A stretch of DNA of 56,625 nt. Origin: Rhodocyclaceae bacterium (lineage in GTDB: Bacteria; Pseudomonadota; Gammaproteobacteria; Burkholderiales; Rhodocyclaceae). Made by a program: the position numbers and the translations under genes. The stretch covers positions 398-57,022 of the forward strand of contig JAGRFZ010000078.1 in assembly GCA_020445785.1 (NCBI GenBank), written 5' to 3'. The notes beneath the pieces were generated by a model, which did not search any database, was not told the origin of the DNA, and was given only the letters and a program-made list of their open reading frames with translations. This document shows, one piece after another, positions 1-14,031 of this stretch; positions within the stretch are counted from its first letter, which is position 1; the number at the start of each line of letters is the position of its first letter.

Positions 1-811
1 CCATGAAGGTCTCGAAGCGGTTGCCGGAAGGATCCCATGCGTAGATCGTGCAGCCGCGCGTGACGCCGTGGCGGGTCGGACCGATATCGATGTTGACGTC
101 GTTCATCGACAGGATGTCGCTTGCCCGCAGCACGTCTTCCCAGCTCTCGAGCAGGAAGGACAGGTGATGCAGCTTGCCCGGTTCGGGATGCTCGACGAAG
201 GCGATGTCGTGCACCTTGTGGGAACACGACAGCCAGATCGCCGCATTGGCCTCGCCATCGGGCGTCAGTACCCGTTCGACCAGATAGAAGCCGAGCACTT
301 CGGTAAGCAGCTTCTGCACTTCGGCAATGTTGGGTCCGTAGAGCAGGCAGTGATCGAGGCGCACCGGCGCGATGCCCTTCTCCGCCGCCGGCGTCCACGG
401 TGCCGGATTCAGCACCTGGAGGCCATTGCCGACCTGGGTCTTGTCCGCGTAGAGCTCGATCTGGTGACCACTCGGAATCTCGAAACGCACCCGCTCACCG
501 GTCTCCAGCAGCTCGCCGGCCGGTATCCGTTCGGTCGTCACACCATAGGCACGCAGGTCCGCCTCCAACTGGTCGAGGGTCGCCGCGTCGAGCACCTTGA
601 AGGCAAAGAAATCGATGCCCGCCCGGTCGTCCTCGCGCAGGATCAGGCTGTTGTGGTCACGTTCGTCCCAGCACTTGAGATAGACCCGCCCCGACGCGTC
701 GCGGCCGGTCTCCACCATGCCCAGGACGTCGCGGTAGTGACGAACCCCCTCTTCCAGGTCCAGAACCCGCAATTGTGCGTGCCCCGGCCGCAAAACTCCG
801 GTCATTGCCAT
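1..811 (-). CDS. Catechol 2,3-dioxygenase (extradiol meta-cleavage), 3' end cut by window edge
   Basis: Cleaves catechol next to the two hydroxyls to 2-hydroxymuconic semialdehyde, the entry to the meta pathway of phenol, toluene or benzoate degradation; cytoplasmic, Fe(II)-dependent. About 270 of the usual ~307 residues are visible. The Fe ligands of the XylE/DmpB family are recognisable: His in RLDHCLLYG, His in KLHHLSFLLESW and Glu in SGNRFETF. The N-terminal half is the degenerate vicinal-oxygen-chelate domain. The chosen start (MAMTGVLRPGHAQLR) has a strong GGAGGAG ribosome site just upstream; a second ATG lies two codons in. It follows the ferredoxin gene by 13 bp on the same strand, so the two are surely cotranscribed from the sigma-54 promoter at 1251-1266. 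Family is clear; whether it belongs to a phenol (dmp) or toluene (xyl/tbu) operon cannot be told because the rest lies outside the window. Confidence 0.93.
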   Translation of the reverse strand, partial: MAMTGVLRPGHAQLRVLDLEEGVRHYRDVLGMVETGRDASGRVYLKCWDERDHNSLILREDDRAGIDFFAFKVLDAATLDQLEADLRAYGVTTERIPAGELLETGERVRFEIPSGHQIELYADKTQVGNGLQVLNPAPWTPAAEKGIAPVRLDHCLLYGPNIAEVQKLLTEVLGFYLVERVLTPDGEANAAIWLSCSHKVHDIAFVEHPEPGKLHHLSFLLESWEDVLRASDILSMNDVNIDIGPTRHGVTRGCTIYAWDPSGNRFETFM

Positions 812-824
812 ATCAGTCTCCTCC

Positions 825-1169
825 TCAGTCTCGTTTCGTGGTGTTCGTTTCTGGACGGATCCCCGCCGCCGTGCACACGGCGCGATGCATCCGCCCCAGC
901 ACCCGCACCGACACATCGCCCCGCGGATAGACGCGACAGGCCAGCAGGCGGTCGCCTGCCCGGTCCTCGTCGCTGACATGCTGGCGGCTCATCGCGCCAG
1001 TCTCGAAGCTGCCGCGGGTGATCTCGATCTTGCAGACACCGCAGCCGCCGCCCCGGCATCCCAGCGGGATGCCGCGACGACCGCTGCGGGCCATCGCGAT
1101 CAGCAACGACTCCTGCGCACCGCAGGCGTACTGCTCGCCGGTTTCCTCGATCGTGATCCGATGTTGCAT
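825..1169 (-). CDS. Plant-type [2Fe-2S] ferredoxin (XylT/DmpQ family)
   Basis: Small electron carrier of 114 residues. The Cys pattern is that of chloroplast-type ferredoxins: CRGGGCGVC near residues 38-46, then a fourth Cys in LLACRVYP. In xyl and dmp operons the ferredoxin encoded just before catechol 2,3-dioxygenase re-reduces the iron of that enzyme when substituted catechols inactivate it; the same gene order here supports the same role. A strong GGAGGAG ribosome site precedes the ATG. It is the first gene visible after the sigma-54 promoter. The C-terminal tail after the VRVLGRMHRAV segment is about ten residues longer than in typical XylT, which is a weak observation. Confidence 0.9.
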   Translation of the reverse strand: MQHRITIEETGEQYACGAQESLLIAMARSGRRGIPLGCRGGGCGVCKIEITRGSFETGAMSRQHVSDEDRAGDRLLACRVYPRGDVSVRVLGRMHRAVCTAAGIRPETNTTKRD

Positions 1170-1250
1170 GGCGTCTCCTCCAGCACAGGCCGATGTCGGC
1201 TAGGGTCACGCGGCCATACAGCCATCTGATCGCGCCCTAAGCGTGCTTTA

Positions 1251-1266
1251 TGCACGGGCTGTGCCA
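1251..1266 (-). promoter_or_regulatory. Sigma-54 (-24/-12) promoter of the ferredoxin/dioxygenase operon
   Basis: Read on the minus strand the sequence is TGGCACAGCCCGTGCA. The invariant GG and GC doublets have the exact RpoN spacing of the consensus TGGCACG-N4-TTGC, with two mismatches (A at the seventh base and G at the twelfth). It lies about 80 bp upstream of the ferredoxin start, directly downstream of a gene for a sigma-54 activator and of a candidate activator site, so the assignment is well supported. Confidence 0.85.
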
Positions 1267-1338
1267 GGGAGGACGAACGCTTGATTCGCCTGTTTTCTCG
1301 AGATTTTTTTCAACTACCGACATTCCGGCGGCCTTACA

Positions 1339-1371
1339 AAATTGTCACTTTGGCGATTGACATGACAATTT
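1339..1371. promoter_or_regulatory. Candidate upstream activating sequence for the XylR/DmpR-type regulator
   Basis: Perfect 9-bp inverted repeat, AAATTGTCA (1339-1347) and TGACAATTT (1363-1371), separated by 15 bp. It sits about 73-105 bp upstream of the -24 element at 1266, the usual distance for enhancer sites of sigma-54 activators. The half-sites resemble, without matching exactly, the TTGA/TCAA-rich palindromes bound by XylR and DmpR. The stretch between it and the promoter is T/A-rich (about 1299-1313) and could bend, but I found no full IHF consensus. Confidence 0.55.
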
Positions 1372-1397
1372 CGTCGAGCTGCGGCGCAACACGAAGG

Positions 1398-1424
1398 GCC
1401 GGCAGCCACTTCGATGGCGCCGGC
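1398..1424 (-). terminator. Possible hairpin after the sigma-54 activator gene
   Basis: GCCGGC arms (1398-1403 and 1419-1424) with an additional CCA/TGG pairing inside form a GC-rich stem about 55 bp past the regulator stop codon. There is no clear U-run, so it is only a weak terminator candidate separating the regulator transcript from the ferredoxin promoter region. Confidence 0.3.
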
Positions 1425-1478
1425 GGGATCGAGGCGAATGCGCTGCAAGCCCGCCATCGGCGTGCCGCACGCGCGCGC

Positions 1479-3158
1479 TCAGTCCTTTCGCTGGCGCTGA
1501 CGGAAGCGGTAGGCCAATTGGCGTCGGCTGATGCCGAGCGCCCGGGCGGCGTGGGTGAGGTTGCCGCCGGCCCGCTCGACCGCCAGTTCGATCAGGCGTT
1601 GCTCCTGTTCCGGCAGCGTCATGCCCTGGTCGAGCAGACGTTCGCAAAGCCGGCGTCGACCGGCTTCGTCCTGGTTGGCGACGAGGCCCGAGCGCCCGAC
1701 TTCGGCGCCAGCCTCCCATTCGGCCGGCGGCTCCGCGAACAAGTGCTCGAGTTCGATCTGACAGCCTTCCGGTGCCAGCAGCACGCCGCGCTCGATGTGA
1801 TTCTCGAGCTCGCGTACGTTGCCGTGCCACGCGTTGGCGAGCAGCGCCCGCAGCGCCCGGTCGCTGAGGCCGCCGAGCCGCTTGCCGTAGCTCGCCTCGT
1901 ACTTGGCGATCAGCGCCGCGGCCAATTGCGGAATGTCGCCCGGTCGTTCGCGCAGCGGCGGAATCCGGACGGGATAGGTCGCGAGGCGATAGTACAGGTC
2001 GGCAAGGAAGCGGCCCTCGCCGATCGCCTGCTGCAGGTCCACGTTGGTCGCGGCCACCAGGCGCACGTCCACACGGCGTACCTCGTGGCCGCCCAGCCGT
2101 TCGACTTCCCCGGTCTGCAATACCCGCAGCAGCTTGACCTGGGCCGCCGGCGACAGGTCGCCGACCTCGTCGAGAAACAGCGTACCGCCGTCGGCGCGCT
2201 CGAAGCGGCCGGGCCGCGAATGCTGCGCGCCGGTAAAGGCCCCTTTTTCGACGCCGAACAGCTCCGATTCGATCAGATCGTGGGGAATCGCGCCGCAATT
2301 GATCGCCACGAACGGGCCGTCGGCCCGGGTACCGTGGTCGTGCAGCCAGCGCGCGAACATCTCCTTGCCGACCCCGGTCTCACCCAACAGCAGCACATTG
2401 ATCGTACTCGCCGCGGCCTTGCGGACGAGATCGAGGGCGGCCCGGAATCCCGGCGCACTGCCCACCAGTTCGCGCTCGGCGACGACCGGCGTACGCGCGT
2501 GCCCGCGCAGTTGGGCGAGTTCGTCCTCGAGGCCGCGCATCGGGAACGATCCGGGCGTCTGGCGGAAGTAGTCGAGATACCCATCGTCTTCCTCCCACGC
2601 TTCGGCCGGCTTCGCCACCAGCTTGCACACCGCGTCGCCACGGCCGACGCAACTCACTTCGCGGAACACGATGAAGCGCTGAAAGAACTGGCTGGTGTAG
2701 CCGGACGCGTAGCCGACGATGGTCCAGCACACCGGATCGTCGCCAATGCCGAAGTGCTGGACATGCGACTCGCACTCCCAGGTGTTGGCCAGCAGCACCT
2801 CACCGAAGAACAAGCCCCGTTCCCAGTCGATCTCCCGCTTCGTGATGGTCGACTTCACCATGCCTTCGAAGGCATGCAGTTCGGGGCCGATGCGAAACAC
2901 GTCGAATGGATCTCCCTCGCCGGTCAGCGAGCGCGCCAGTTCGGCGTCCTGCTGGCCGGCACCGAAGCCCATGCGCACCAGCACCCCACGCGCGCCGCGT
3001 TCGCCGAGGGCGTCGAACATTTCGCGACGCATGTGCCCTACGGCCTTGGCGTGCAGCAGCAGCATGCGATTCTCGTCGAGCCAGATCTGGCCGGCATCGA
3101 TGTCGAAGCGCAGCCGGGAGCGCAGATTGAACTTCTCGATCAGCTTCTGGGCGGCCAT
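1479..3158 (-). CDS. Sigma-54-dependent activator of aromatic degradation, XylR/DmpR family
   Basis: 559 residues, close to DmpR and XylR. The N-terminal part (about 1-110) is the XylR_N effector domain and about 115-190 the V4R domain, with candidate zinc ligands Cys129, Cys170 and Cys178. The AAA+ domain follows with Walker A GETGVGKE near 259-266, the sigma-54 contact loop GAFTGA, and Walker B LFLDEVGD. A Fis-type helix-turn-helix ends the protein (NLTHAARALGISRRQLAYRF). In this family a phenol or alkylbenzene binds the N-terminal domain directly and relieves inhibition of the ATPase. It lies just upstream of, and on the same strand as, the ferredoxin/dioxygenase operon whose sigma-54 promoter it probably activates. 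The actual effector cannot be deduced from sequence alone. Confidence 0.92.
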   Translation of the reverse strand: MAAQKLIEKFNLRSRLRFDIDAGQIWLDENRMLLLHAKAVGHMRREMFDALGERGARGVLVRMGFGAGQQDAELARSLTGEGDPFDVFRIGPELHAFEGMVKSTITKREIDWERGLFFGEVLLANTWECESHVQHFGIGDDPVCWTIVGYASGYTSQFFQRFIVFREVSCVGRGDAVCKLVAKPAEAWEEDDGYLDYFRQTPGSFPMRGLEDELAQLRGHARTPVVAERELVGSAPGFRAALDLVRKAAASTINVLLLGETGVGKEMFARWLHDHGTRADGPFVAINCGAIPHDLIESELFGVEKGAFTGAQHSRPGRFERADGGTLFLDEVGDLSPAAQVKLLRVLQTGEVERLGGHEVRRVDVRLVAATNVDLQQAIGEGRFLADLYYRLATYPVRIPPLRERPGDIPQLAAALIAKYEASYGKRLGGLSDRALRALLANAWHGNVRELENHIERGVLLAPEGCQIELEHLFAEPPAEWEAGAEVGRSGLVANQDEAGRRRLCERLLDQGMTLPEQEQRLIELAVERAGGNLTHAARALGISRRQLAYRFRQRQRKD

Positions 3159-3386
3159 CCGGTCTCCATGCGGCTTCGATCGAGCCGCTGCAGCGCACTG
3201 TACCCGATGCAGCCGCCAGGAGGCGGCCGGACTTGAGCGATCGTCGCGAGCCGAGTGGGATAGCGAGAACAGATTTCGTCGGCTTTGAAGCGCGTAGTGG
3301 GGCGACGTAACGAAAAGGCCGGCAAGACATGGGCCGCGGCACCACCGGCGCAGCAGAGCGGCCTTGAGCCCGACAGCCTCCTAGGA

Positions 3387-4871
3387 TCAGGTTCCTTCGG
3401 CCAAAGGCGCGCGCAGGCCACCGACGTAACGCAGCGGCCAAAGCCAGCATCCGGCCCAGCTCCGCATCAGGTCCGCATTCGACAGATGGGTCCCGAAGCG
3501 GCGCGAATCCGGTTGCGCGAGCAGACGCGCCGGCCACTCGCCCAGCCACTGCGCCAGGCCTGTCGCCACCAGCACCGGGTCGGCGGCGTCTTCGGCGCCG
3601 AGGTCGGCGATGACACCGGCGATGGTCAGCCATGCCTTGCGAAACAGCAGCAGATCCTGCTGCGGGTTCAGCCCCGCGGAACGCCCCAGATCGTCGAGCA
3701 GGCCGACCAGCCAGTCGGCACCGGCGAAACGTGCCCGACGCATCGCGGCGAGGCCCTCGTCCACCGCCGTCATCAGGTGGGCGTCGTCGCGCCCGAGCCC
3801 GGTCAGACGGCCGAGGGCGTCGCCGAGCCGTGCGGCATCGAGCAGGACACCGCCGAGGACGGCGTCGACGATCGCCTCGCGCTGGGGCTTCTCGAGGCAG
3901 GCGACCAGGCTCCAGTCGATGATGGCGAGCCGACCATCATCGGTGGCGAGCAGGTTGCCCCCATGGGGATCGCCATGGAACAGCGCACGCTGCGCGCTGC
4001 TCCAGAACGGCTTCGCCACCAGCGCCGAAACGGCCTTTTGGGCAAGGCGTCTACGCTGCCACGGGGCCAGCGGCGCGTCGGGAAGCTTACAGCCGAACAC
4101 GCGCTCCATCACGGTCAGGCGGGGCCCGCAACCGGGCAACAGCCGCGGGATCAGGACGTCGGGATCATCCCCGTAGCACTCGGCGGCCGCAACCATGTTT
4201 GCCTGCTCCACATCGAGTCGGAGCTCGCGCTGCAGCAAGCGGCCGACATGCACCAGGATGCCGGAAAAATCGACGCTTGCGAGGCCCAGTTCACCGCTGC
4301 GCCGCGCCAGCAATTCGGCCAGCGGCACGAGCAGGGCCAGTTCCTCGGCGAGCTTCTCCGCCACACCCGGCTTGACCACCTTGAACACGCCCTGCCCCAC
4401 GACCCCGTCGGCGCGGAAGTCGAAGGGCAGCACCGCAGCAACGCTGCCCTCGGCCAGGATTTCTTCGCCGAGGACAGGCGCCAGGGTCGACCGGGCCTGT
4501 GTCGGTAGTTCGGCAAGGATCGCGACGCGGATCGCCGCCGGATCCGACACGCCGGGCAAGGATTCCAGCGTCTGCAATTCGGCCTTCAATGCCTCCGGCA
4601 GCCCGGGGTGGCGCGCGACGACCTGGCCGAGCTTGTGCAGGGTCGGGCATTCGCCGAGCAGGGTCGTCAGGCGTCGCTCGGGCGTGGCATCGAGCGGGAG
4701 CTGCCATTGCCCCTGCACGATGGCGAGGCGGCGCGCTTCGGACAGCCCGGCCAAAAAGAACCACAACCCGTCGCGCACCAGCGGTGTCCATGCGGCCAAG
4801 GCCGGTGGCATGAAATCGGCAATGCCCAGGTGATCGAGCAAGCGCCTGTCGAAATTCTTGATTGCGTCCAT
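3387..4871 (-). CDS. ABC1/UbiB-family atypical protein kinase-like protein
   Basis: 494 residues from the ATG at 4871; an in-frame TTG at 4919 would add 16. The family hallmark KxGQ is present as KLGQ near residue 80, together with a Lys in FKVVKPGV, the catalytic-loop motif HGDPHGGN and the metal-binding D in IIDW. UbiB/ADCK proteins are atypical ATPases linked to ubiquinone biosynthesis or lipid handling. Here the usual Ala-rich loop (normally like AAASIGQV) reads AEGSVAAVLPF, and the C-terminal membrane anchor pair of UbiB is not obvious, so this is a divergent paralogue rather than housekeeping UbiB. It stands alone between the aromatic regulator and the signalling island, with no pathway neighbour to narrow its role. 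Confidence 0.75.
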   Translation of the reverse strand: MDAIKNFDRRLLDHLGIADFMPPALAAWTPLVRDGLWFFLAGLSEARRLAIVQGQWQLPLDATPERRLTTLLGECPTLHKLGQVVARHPGLPEALKAELQTLESLPGVSDPAAIRVAILAELPTQARSTLAPVLGEEILAEGSVAAVLPFDFRADGVVGQGVFKVVKPGVAEKLAEELALLVPLAELLARRSGELGLASVDFSGILVHVGRLLQRELRLDVEQANMVAAAECYGDDPDVLIPRLLPGCGPRLTVMERVFGCKLPDAPLAPWQRRRLAQKAVSALVAKPFWSSAQRALFHGDPHGGNLLATDDGRLAIIDWSLVACLEKPQREAIVDAVLGGVLLDAARLGDALGRLTGLGRDDAHLMTAVDEGLAAMRRARFAGADWLVGLLDDLGRSAGLNPQQDLLLFRKAWLTIAGVIADLGAEDAADPVLVATGLAQWLGEWPARLLAQPDSRRFGTHLSNADLMRSWAGCWLWPLRYVGGLRAPLAEGT

Positions 4872-5032
4872 TGCAACCGCGCCGCAGGGCGCGTCCCCAG
4901 ACCTGGAAAAACCCGCCAACCGCCGGCTGCGTTCCGTCGCGCCTCGAATCCGGCGGTCTGTCCGCCTGGTCCGCGCTCAGCCGGCGGGTGAGCGCCAAGG
5001 CCTCATTGTGGCCCAGCCGACCGCCATGCGCA

Positions 5033-8656
<3,624 letters not shown>

Positions 8657-8933
8657 GAACTCCTACGTTGGACTCTTGCGCACCCGGCTGCGCGCCCGGC
8701 GCCACCGGCCTCGGCACCCGCCGCCAGGCGGCGAATCGAGTGGGCACGTGATTTCACCCAGATCTACGGCCGCCGTGGCAGTGAATTGAGGGTTGCCGGC
8801 AAGGCCGGACGAGCGGTCCCCGATGGGCGGCTCGCACCCCGCGGATGGGTCGCGCCCGAGCGCCCTAAAGATTCGTCGCGTTGCGCTCGTAGACCACCTG
8901 AATCGCTGTTCCGACGGAGCCGCTTCGACGATC

Positions 8934-11705
<2,772 letters not shown>

Positions 11706-11746
11706 CCCGCCCGCGATTGCGGCGTCGGGCCCGACCCGTCGGCAGA

Positions 11747-13390
11747 TCAGCACTCGCGGCTGCGGACCAACCATTCCGCGAGGAGCCGAAAGCGGTAGCC
11801 GCGAACATAAGGTTGCACGTACTCGACGAACTCGCGGTACGCAGGCTGGCCGTCTAGGCGTTCCAGCATGCGCCGCAGACCAAGGACGTTGTGTCGGCGC
11901 GCGTGCTCCAGGAATTCGTCGAGAAATTCTGCGTCGGGCAAGCTGAGCCCGACACCTGTGCGGGACGACACCGGTGCCGCCCCCGACGCTGCGCCCGTGT
12001 CGACGGTACCGGCCTCCGCCACCACCAGGAGATCGAGATCGAACCAGAAATGGCTGCCGACGCCCGGTTCGCTTTCGACCTTCAGTTCCGACCCCATCAA
12101 GCGAACCAGGTGCTCGCTGATCGTCAGGCCCAGTCCGGACCCCTCGGCCCGGGTGATCGGATTGTCGATCTGACGAAATGCGACGAAGATGCTTTCGAGC
12201 TCGGTGGGGCCGATACCGATGCCGCTGTCGAGCACGCCGAAGCGCAGTCGCGCCTCGCCTTCGTTGCCACCAGCGATGCGTTCGACCGAGAACTGCACGC
12301 CGCCGCGTTCCGTGAATTTGACCGCGTTGCCCAGCAGATTCAACAACACCTGCCGCAGCCGCTTTTCGTCCAGTTGGACCACCGCCGGCAGGTTCGGCTG
12401 GAACTGACGCTCGAGCCGGATGCCCTTGAGCCGGGCGCGCACCTCCATCATCTCGACCAGGGTTTCGAGGAATCCCGGCAAGGCCACCTCGGCCGGGTGC
12501 AGCGCGAGCCTGTCCTCGCCCATGCGGGAGAAATCGAGGATGTCGTTGATCATCATCAGCAGGTGCTCTGCACTGCGATCGATCGACGAGATGCCCTCGC
12601 CATGACCGGCCATCAGCGTGCCGTCCTGCTTGTAGAGCTGGGTATAGCCGAGGATCGCGTTCAGTGGCGTGCGCAGTTCGTGGGTCACGTTGGCCATGAA
12701 GCGGGTTTTCGCGCGGTCCGATGCCTCGATCGCCAGCTTGGCCTTGTACAGGCGATGGAACATCACCAGCATCGTGATCCAGACCAGCGCCATCAGTACC
12801 ATCGCCAGACTCGACTCGGCGATCAGCTTCGAGCGCATCTCGCCGGACAGGGTGTCGAAATAGCGCGGACTGAGCAGGAAGTCGGCGACCCCCAAGAGCC
12901 GGCCGCTCTGTGCGATGAGCGGGATCGACGCATGAAAGCATCGCTCGCAGCTGTGCGCACCGTCCTGCAGTTCGAGGGAGCCTGCCGGCACCGCGACGGC
13001 CTCGTAGTCGATCTGCAGATCCAGTCCGAGTACGATGCGTCCGCCGGTGGCGGGATCCTCCACCAGCAGAATCTCCTGCGTCAGATCGAACAGTTTCTCG
13101 CGCAAATTTTCCGGCGCGCCGTGTTCGATGGTCTCGAGCAGCGCGGCGGCCTGCGATTGGGCCAGGATGCGGGCCTGGGTCTCGGCGGTCAGATACAGGC
13201 GCGGTTCGAGCGAACCCGTCCAGTAGCGTGCCAGCGAAAAGACCAGCGAAGCGAACAGCAGCACGAAGACCGCGGTGATCAGCAGGTGGCTGCGCATGCG
13301 CGGGTGGCCGAGCATCGCCAGCACCCGGCGCCATCCACCCACCAAGCTCGTGGCCGGGGCTTCGGCCGGCGCCGCGGGTCGGTCAGTCAT
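11747..13390 (-). CDS. Membrane sensor histidine kinase, last gene of the TonB/YfiR operon
   Basis: 547 residues. Two membrane helices (about 33-52 and 193-212) bracket a periplasmic domain that contains a Cys pair in SCERCFHAS, a possible redox or metal site that is not a CxxCH haem motif. The kinase core has His237 in ANVTHELRTPLNA, N box NLLGNAVKFT and G boxes DSGIGI and GSGLGLTI. There is no receiver. The last 60 residues form a helical tail (LDEFLEHARRHNVLGLRR) of the kind seen at the C-terminus of some multi-domain kinases. Its ATG overlaps the end of the YfiR-like gene by 8 bp, so the two are translationally coupled. Likely output partners are the REC-GGDEF protein of the same operon or the divergent REC-AAA+ regulator; this is inferred from context. 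Confidence 0.87.
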   Translation of the reverse strand: MTDRPAAPAEAPATSLVGGWRRVLAMLGHPRMRSHLLITAVFVLLFASLVFSLARYWTGSLEPRLYLTAETQARILAQSQAAALLETIEHGAPENLREKLFDLTQEILLVEDPATGGRIVLGLDLQIDYEAVAVPAGSLELQDGAHSCERCFHASIPLIAQSGRLLGVADFLLSPRYFDTLSGEMRSKLIAESSLAMVLMALVWITMLVMFHRLYKAKLAIEASDRAKTRFMANVTHELRTPLNAILGYTQLYKQDGTLMAGHGEGISSIDRSAEHLLMMINDILDFSRMGEDRLALHPAEVALPGFLETLVEMMEVRARLKGIRLERQFQPNLPAVVQLDEKRLRQVLLNLLGNAVKFTERGGVQFSVERIAGGNEGEARLRFGVLDSGIGIGPTELESIFVAFRQIDNPITRAEGSGLGLTISEHLVRLMGSELKVESEPGVGSHFWFDLDLLVVAEAGTVDTGAASGAAPVSSRTGVGLSLPDAEFLDEFLEHARRHNVLGLRRMLERLDGQPAYREFVEYVQPYVRGYRFRLLAEWLVRSREC

Positions 13391-13982
13391 CGCCGTCGCC
13401 GTAGCGCTTCGCCACCCGGAGGTAGAAGCGCTTGATCGCCAGCCGGCTCGCCCGCAGCGTGTTCATGTTGATCAGCGGCCGGATCGTCGCCTCCACCGAA
13501 ATACCGCCGAGCACCCCCTTTTCGACGTCGCCCTCGAACGGCGAGAACAGGATCGCCCGCTGCCGAATGGCATAACCGACGAGCCGCGCGAGTTCCCGTT
13601 CGTCGAGCGGTTGGGTGATGAACATCGCCGCGGGCCGAATCTCGGCGCCGGTCAGCAGCTTCGCCAGCGGCATGACCGCGATCCGCACTTCCGCACCACG
13701 CACCTTGCCCATGTCGGCCGCCAGCTCGCGGGCGTATTCGCGCGCGTCTCGGCCATTGTCGACGTAGACCAGATACACCGGCAGCCTGCCCTCGGCGTCC
13801 AGCTTCTCGCCGCTTTCGGTGTCGGCCGCCACCAAGGTGCGGAAGAGCTTGAGGCCGACATGCACGCGGCGCTCGCCGAACGACTGCGCCACCAGGCTCG
13901 CGCTCGGCAGCGAGAACAGCAGCACGATCAGCATGAGCTGCACCGACAGCAGGCGCCTGGTGGTACTCGCCCGTATCGTCAT
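13383..13982 (-). CDS. YfiR-like (DUF4154) periplasmic protein
   Basis: 199 residues from the ATG at 13982, which has a GAGGA ribosome site. An N-terminal signal peptide or anchor (LLSVQLMLIVLLFSLPSASLVAQS) is followed by an alternating fold. The C-terminal block GVLGGISVEATIRPLINMNTL and LAIKRFYLRVAKRYG resembles the conserved end of YfiR/DUF4154 proteins. In Pseudomonas aeruginosa YfiR is a periplasmic inhibitor of the diguanylate cyclase YfiN. Here no YfiN homologue is adjacent; instead the gene lies between a TonB-dependent receptor (49 bp upstream) and a sensor kinase (8-bp overlap). It may therefore transmit the receptor state to the kinase. The mature protein lacks the cysteines found in P. 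aeruginosa YfiR. Family assignment is moderate. Confidence 0.65.
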   Translation of the reverse strand: MTIRASTTRRLLSVQLMLIVLLFSLPSASLVAQSFGERRVHVGLKLFRTLVAADTESGEKLDAEGRLPVYLVYVDNGRDAREYARELAADMGKVRGAEVRIAVMPLAKLLTGAEIRPAAMFITQPLDERELARLVGYAIRQRAILFSPFEGDVEKGVLGGISVEATIRPLINMNTLRASRLAIKRFYLRVAKRYGDGDD

Positions 13983-14031
13983 CGGCGTCCTCGCCGATTC
14001 GAGCGTCCATGCACCACGTCGTCTCCGGCCA

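Noticed and set aside
1281-1345. IHF site between promoter and enhancer
   Set aside because: The A/T-rich segment has AATCAA but the rest of the consensus does not fit; not strong enough to list.
1281-3236. 651-codon open frame on the plus strand opposite the sigma-54 activator
   Set aside because: Antisense of a gene with unmistakable AAA+ motifs; no ribosome site or domain.
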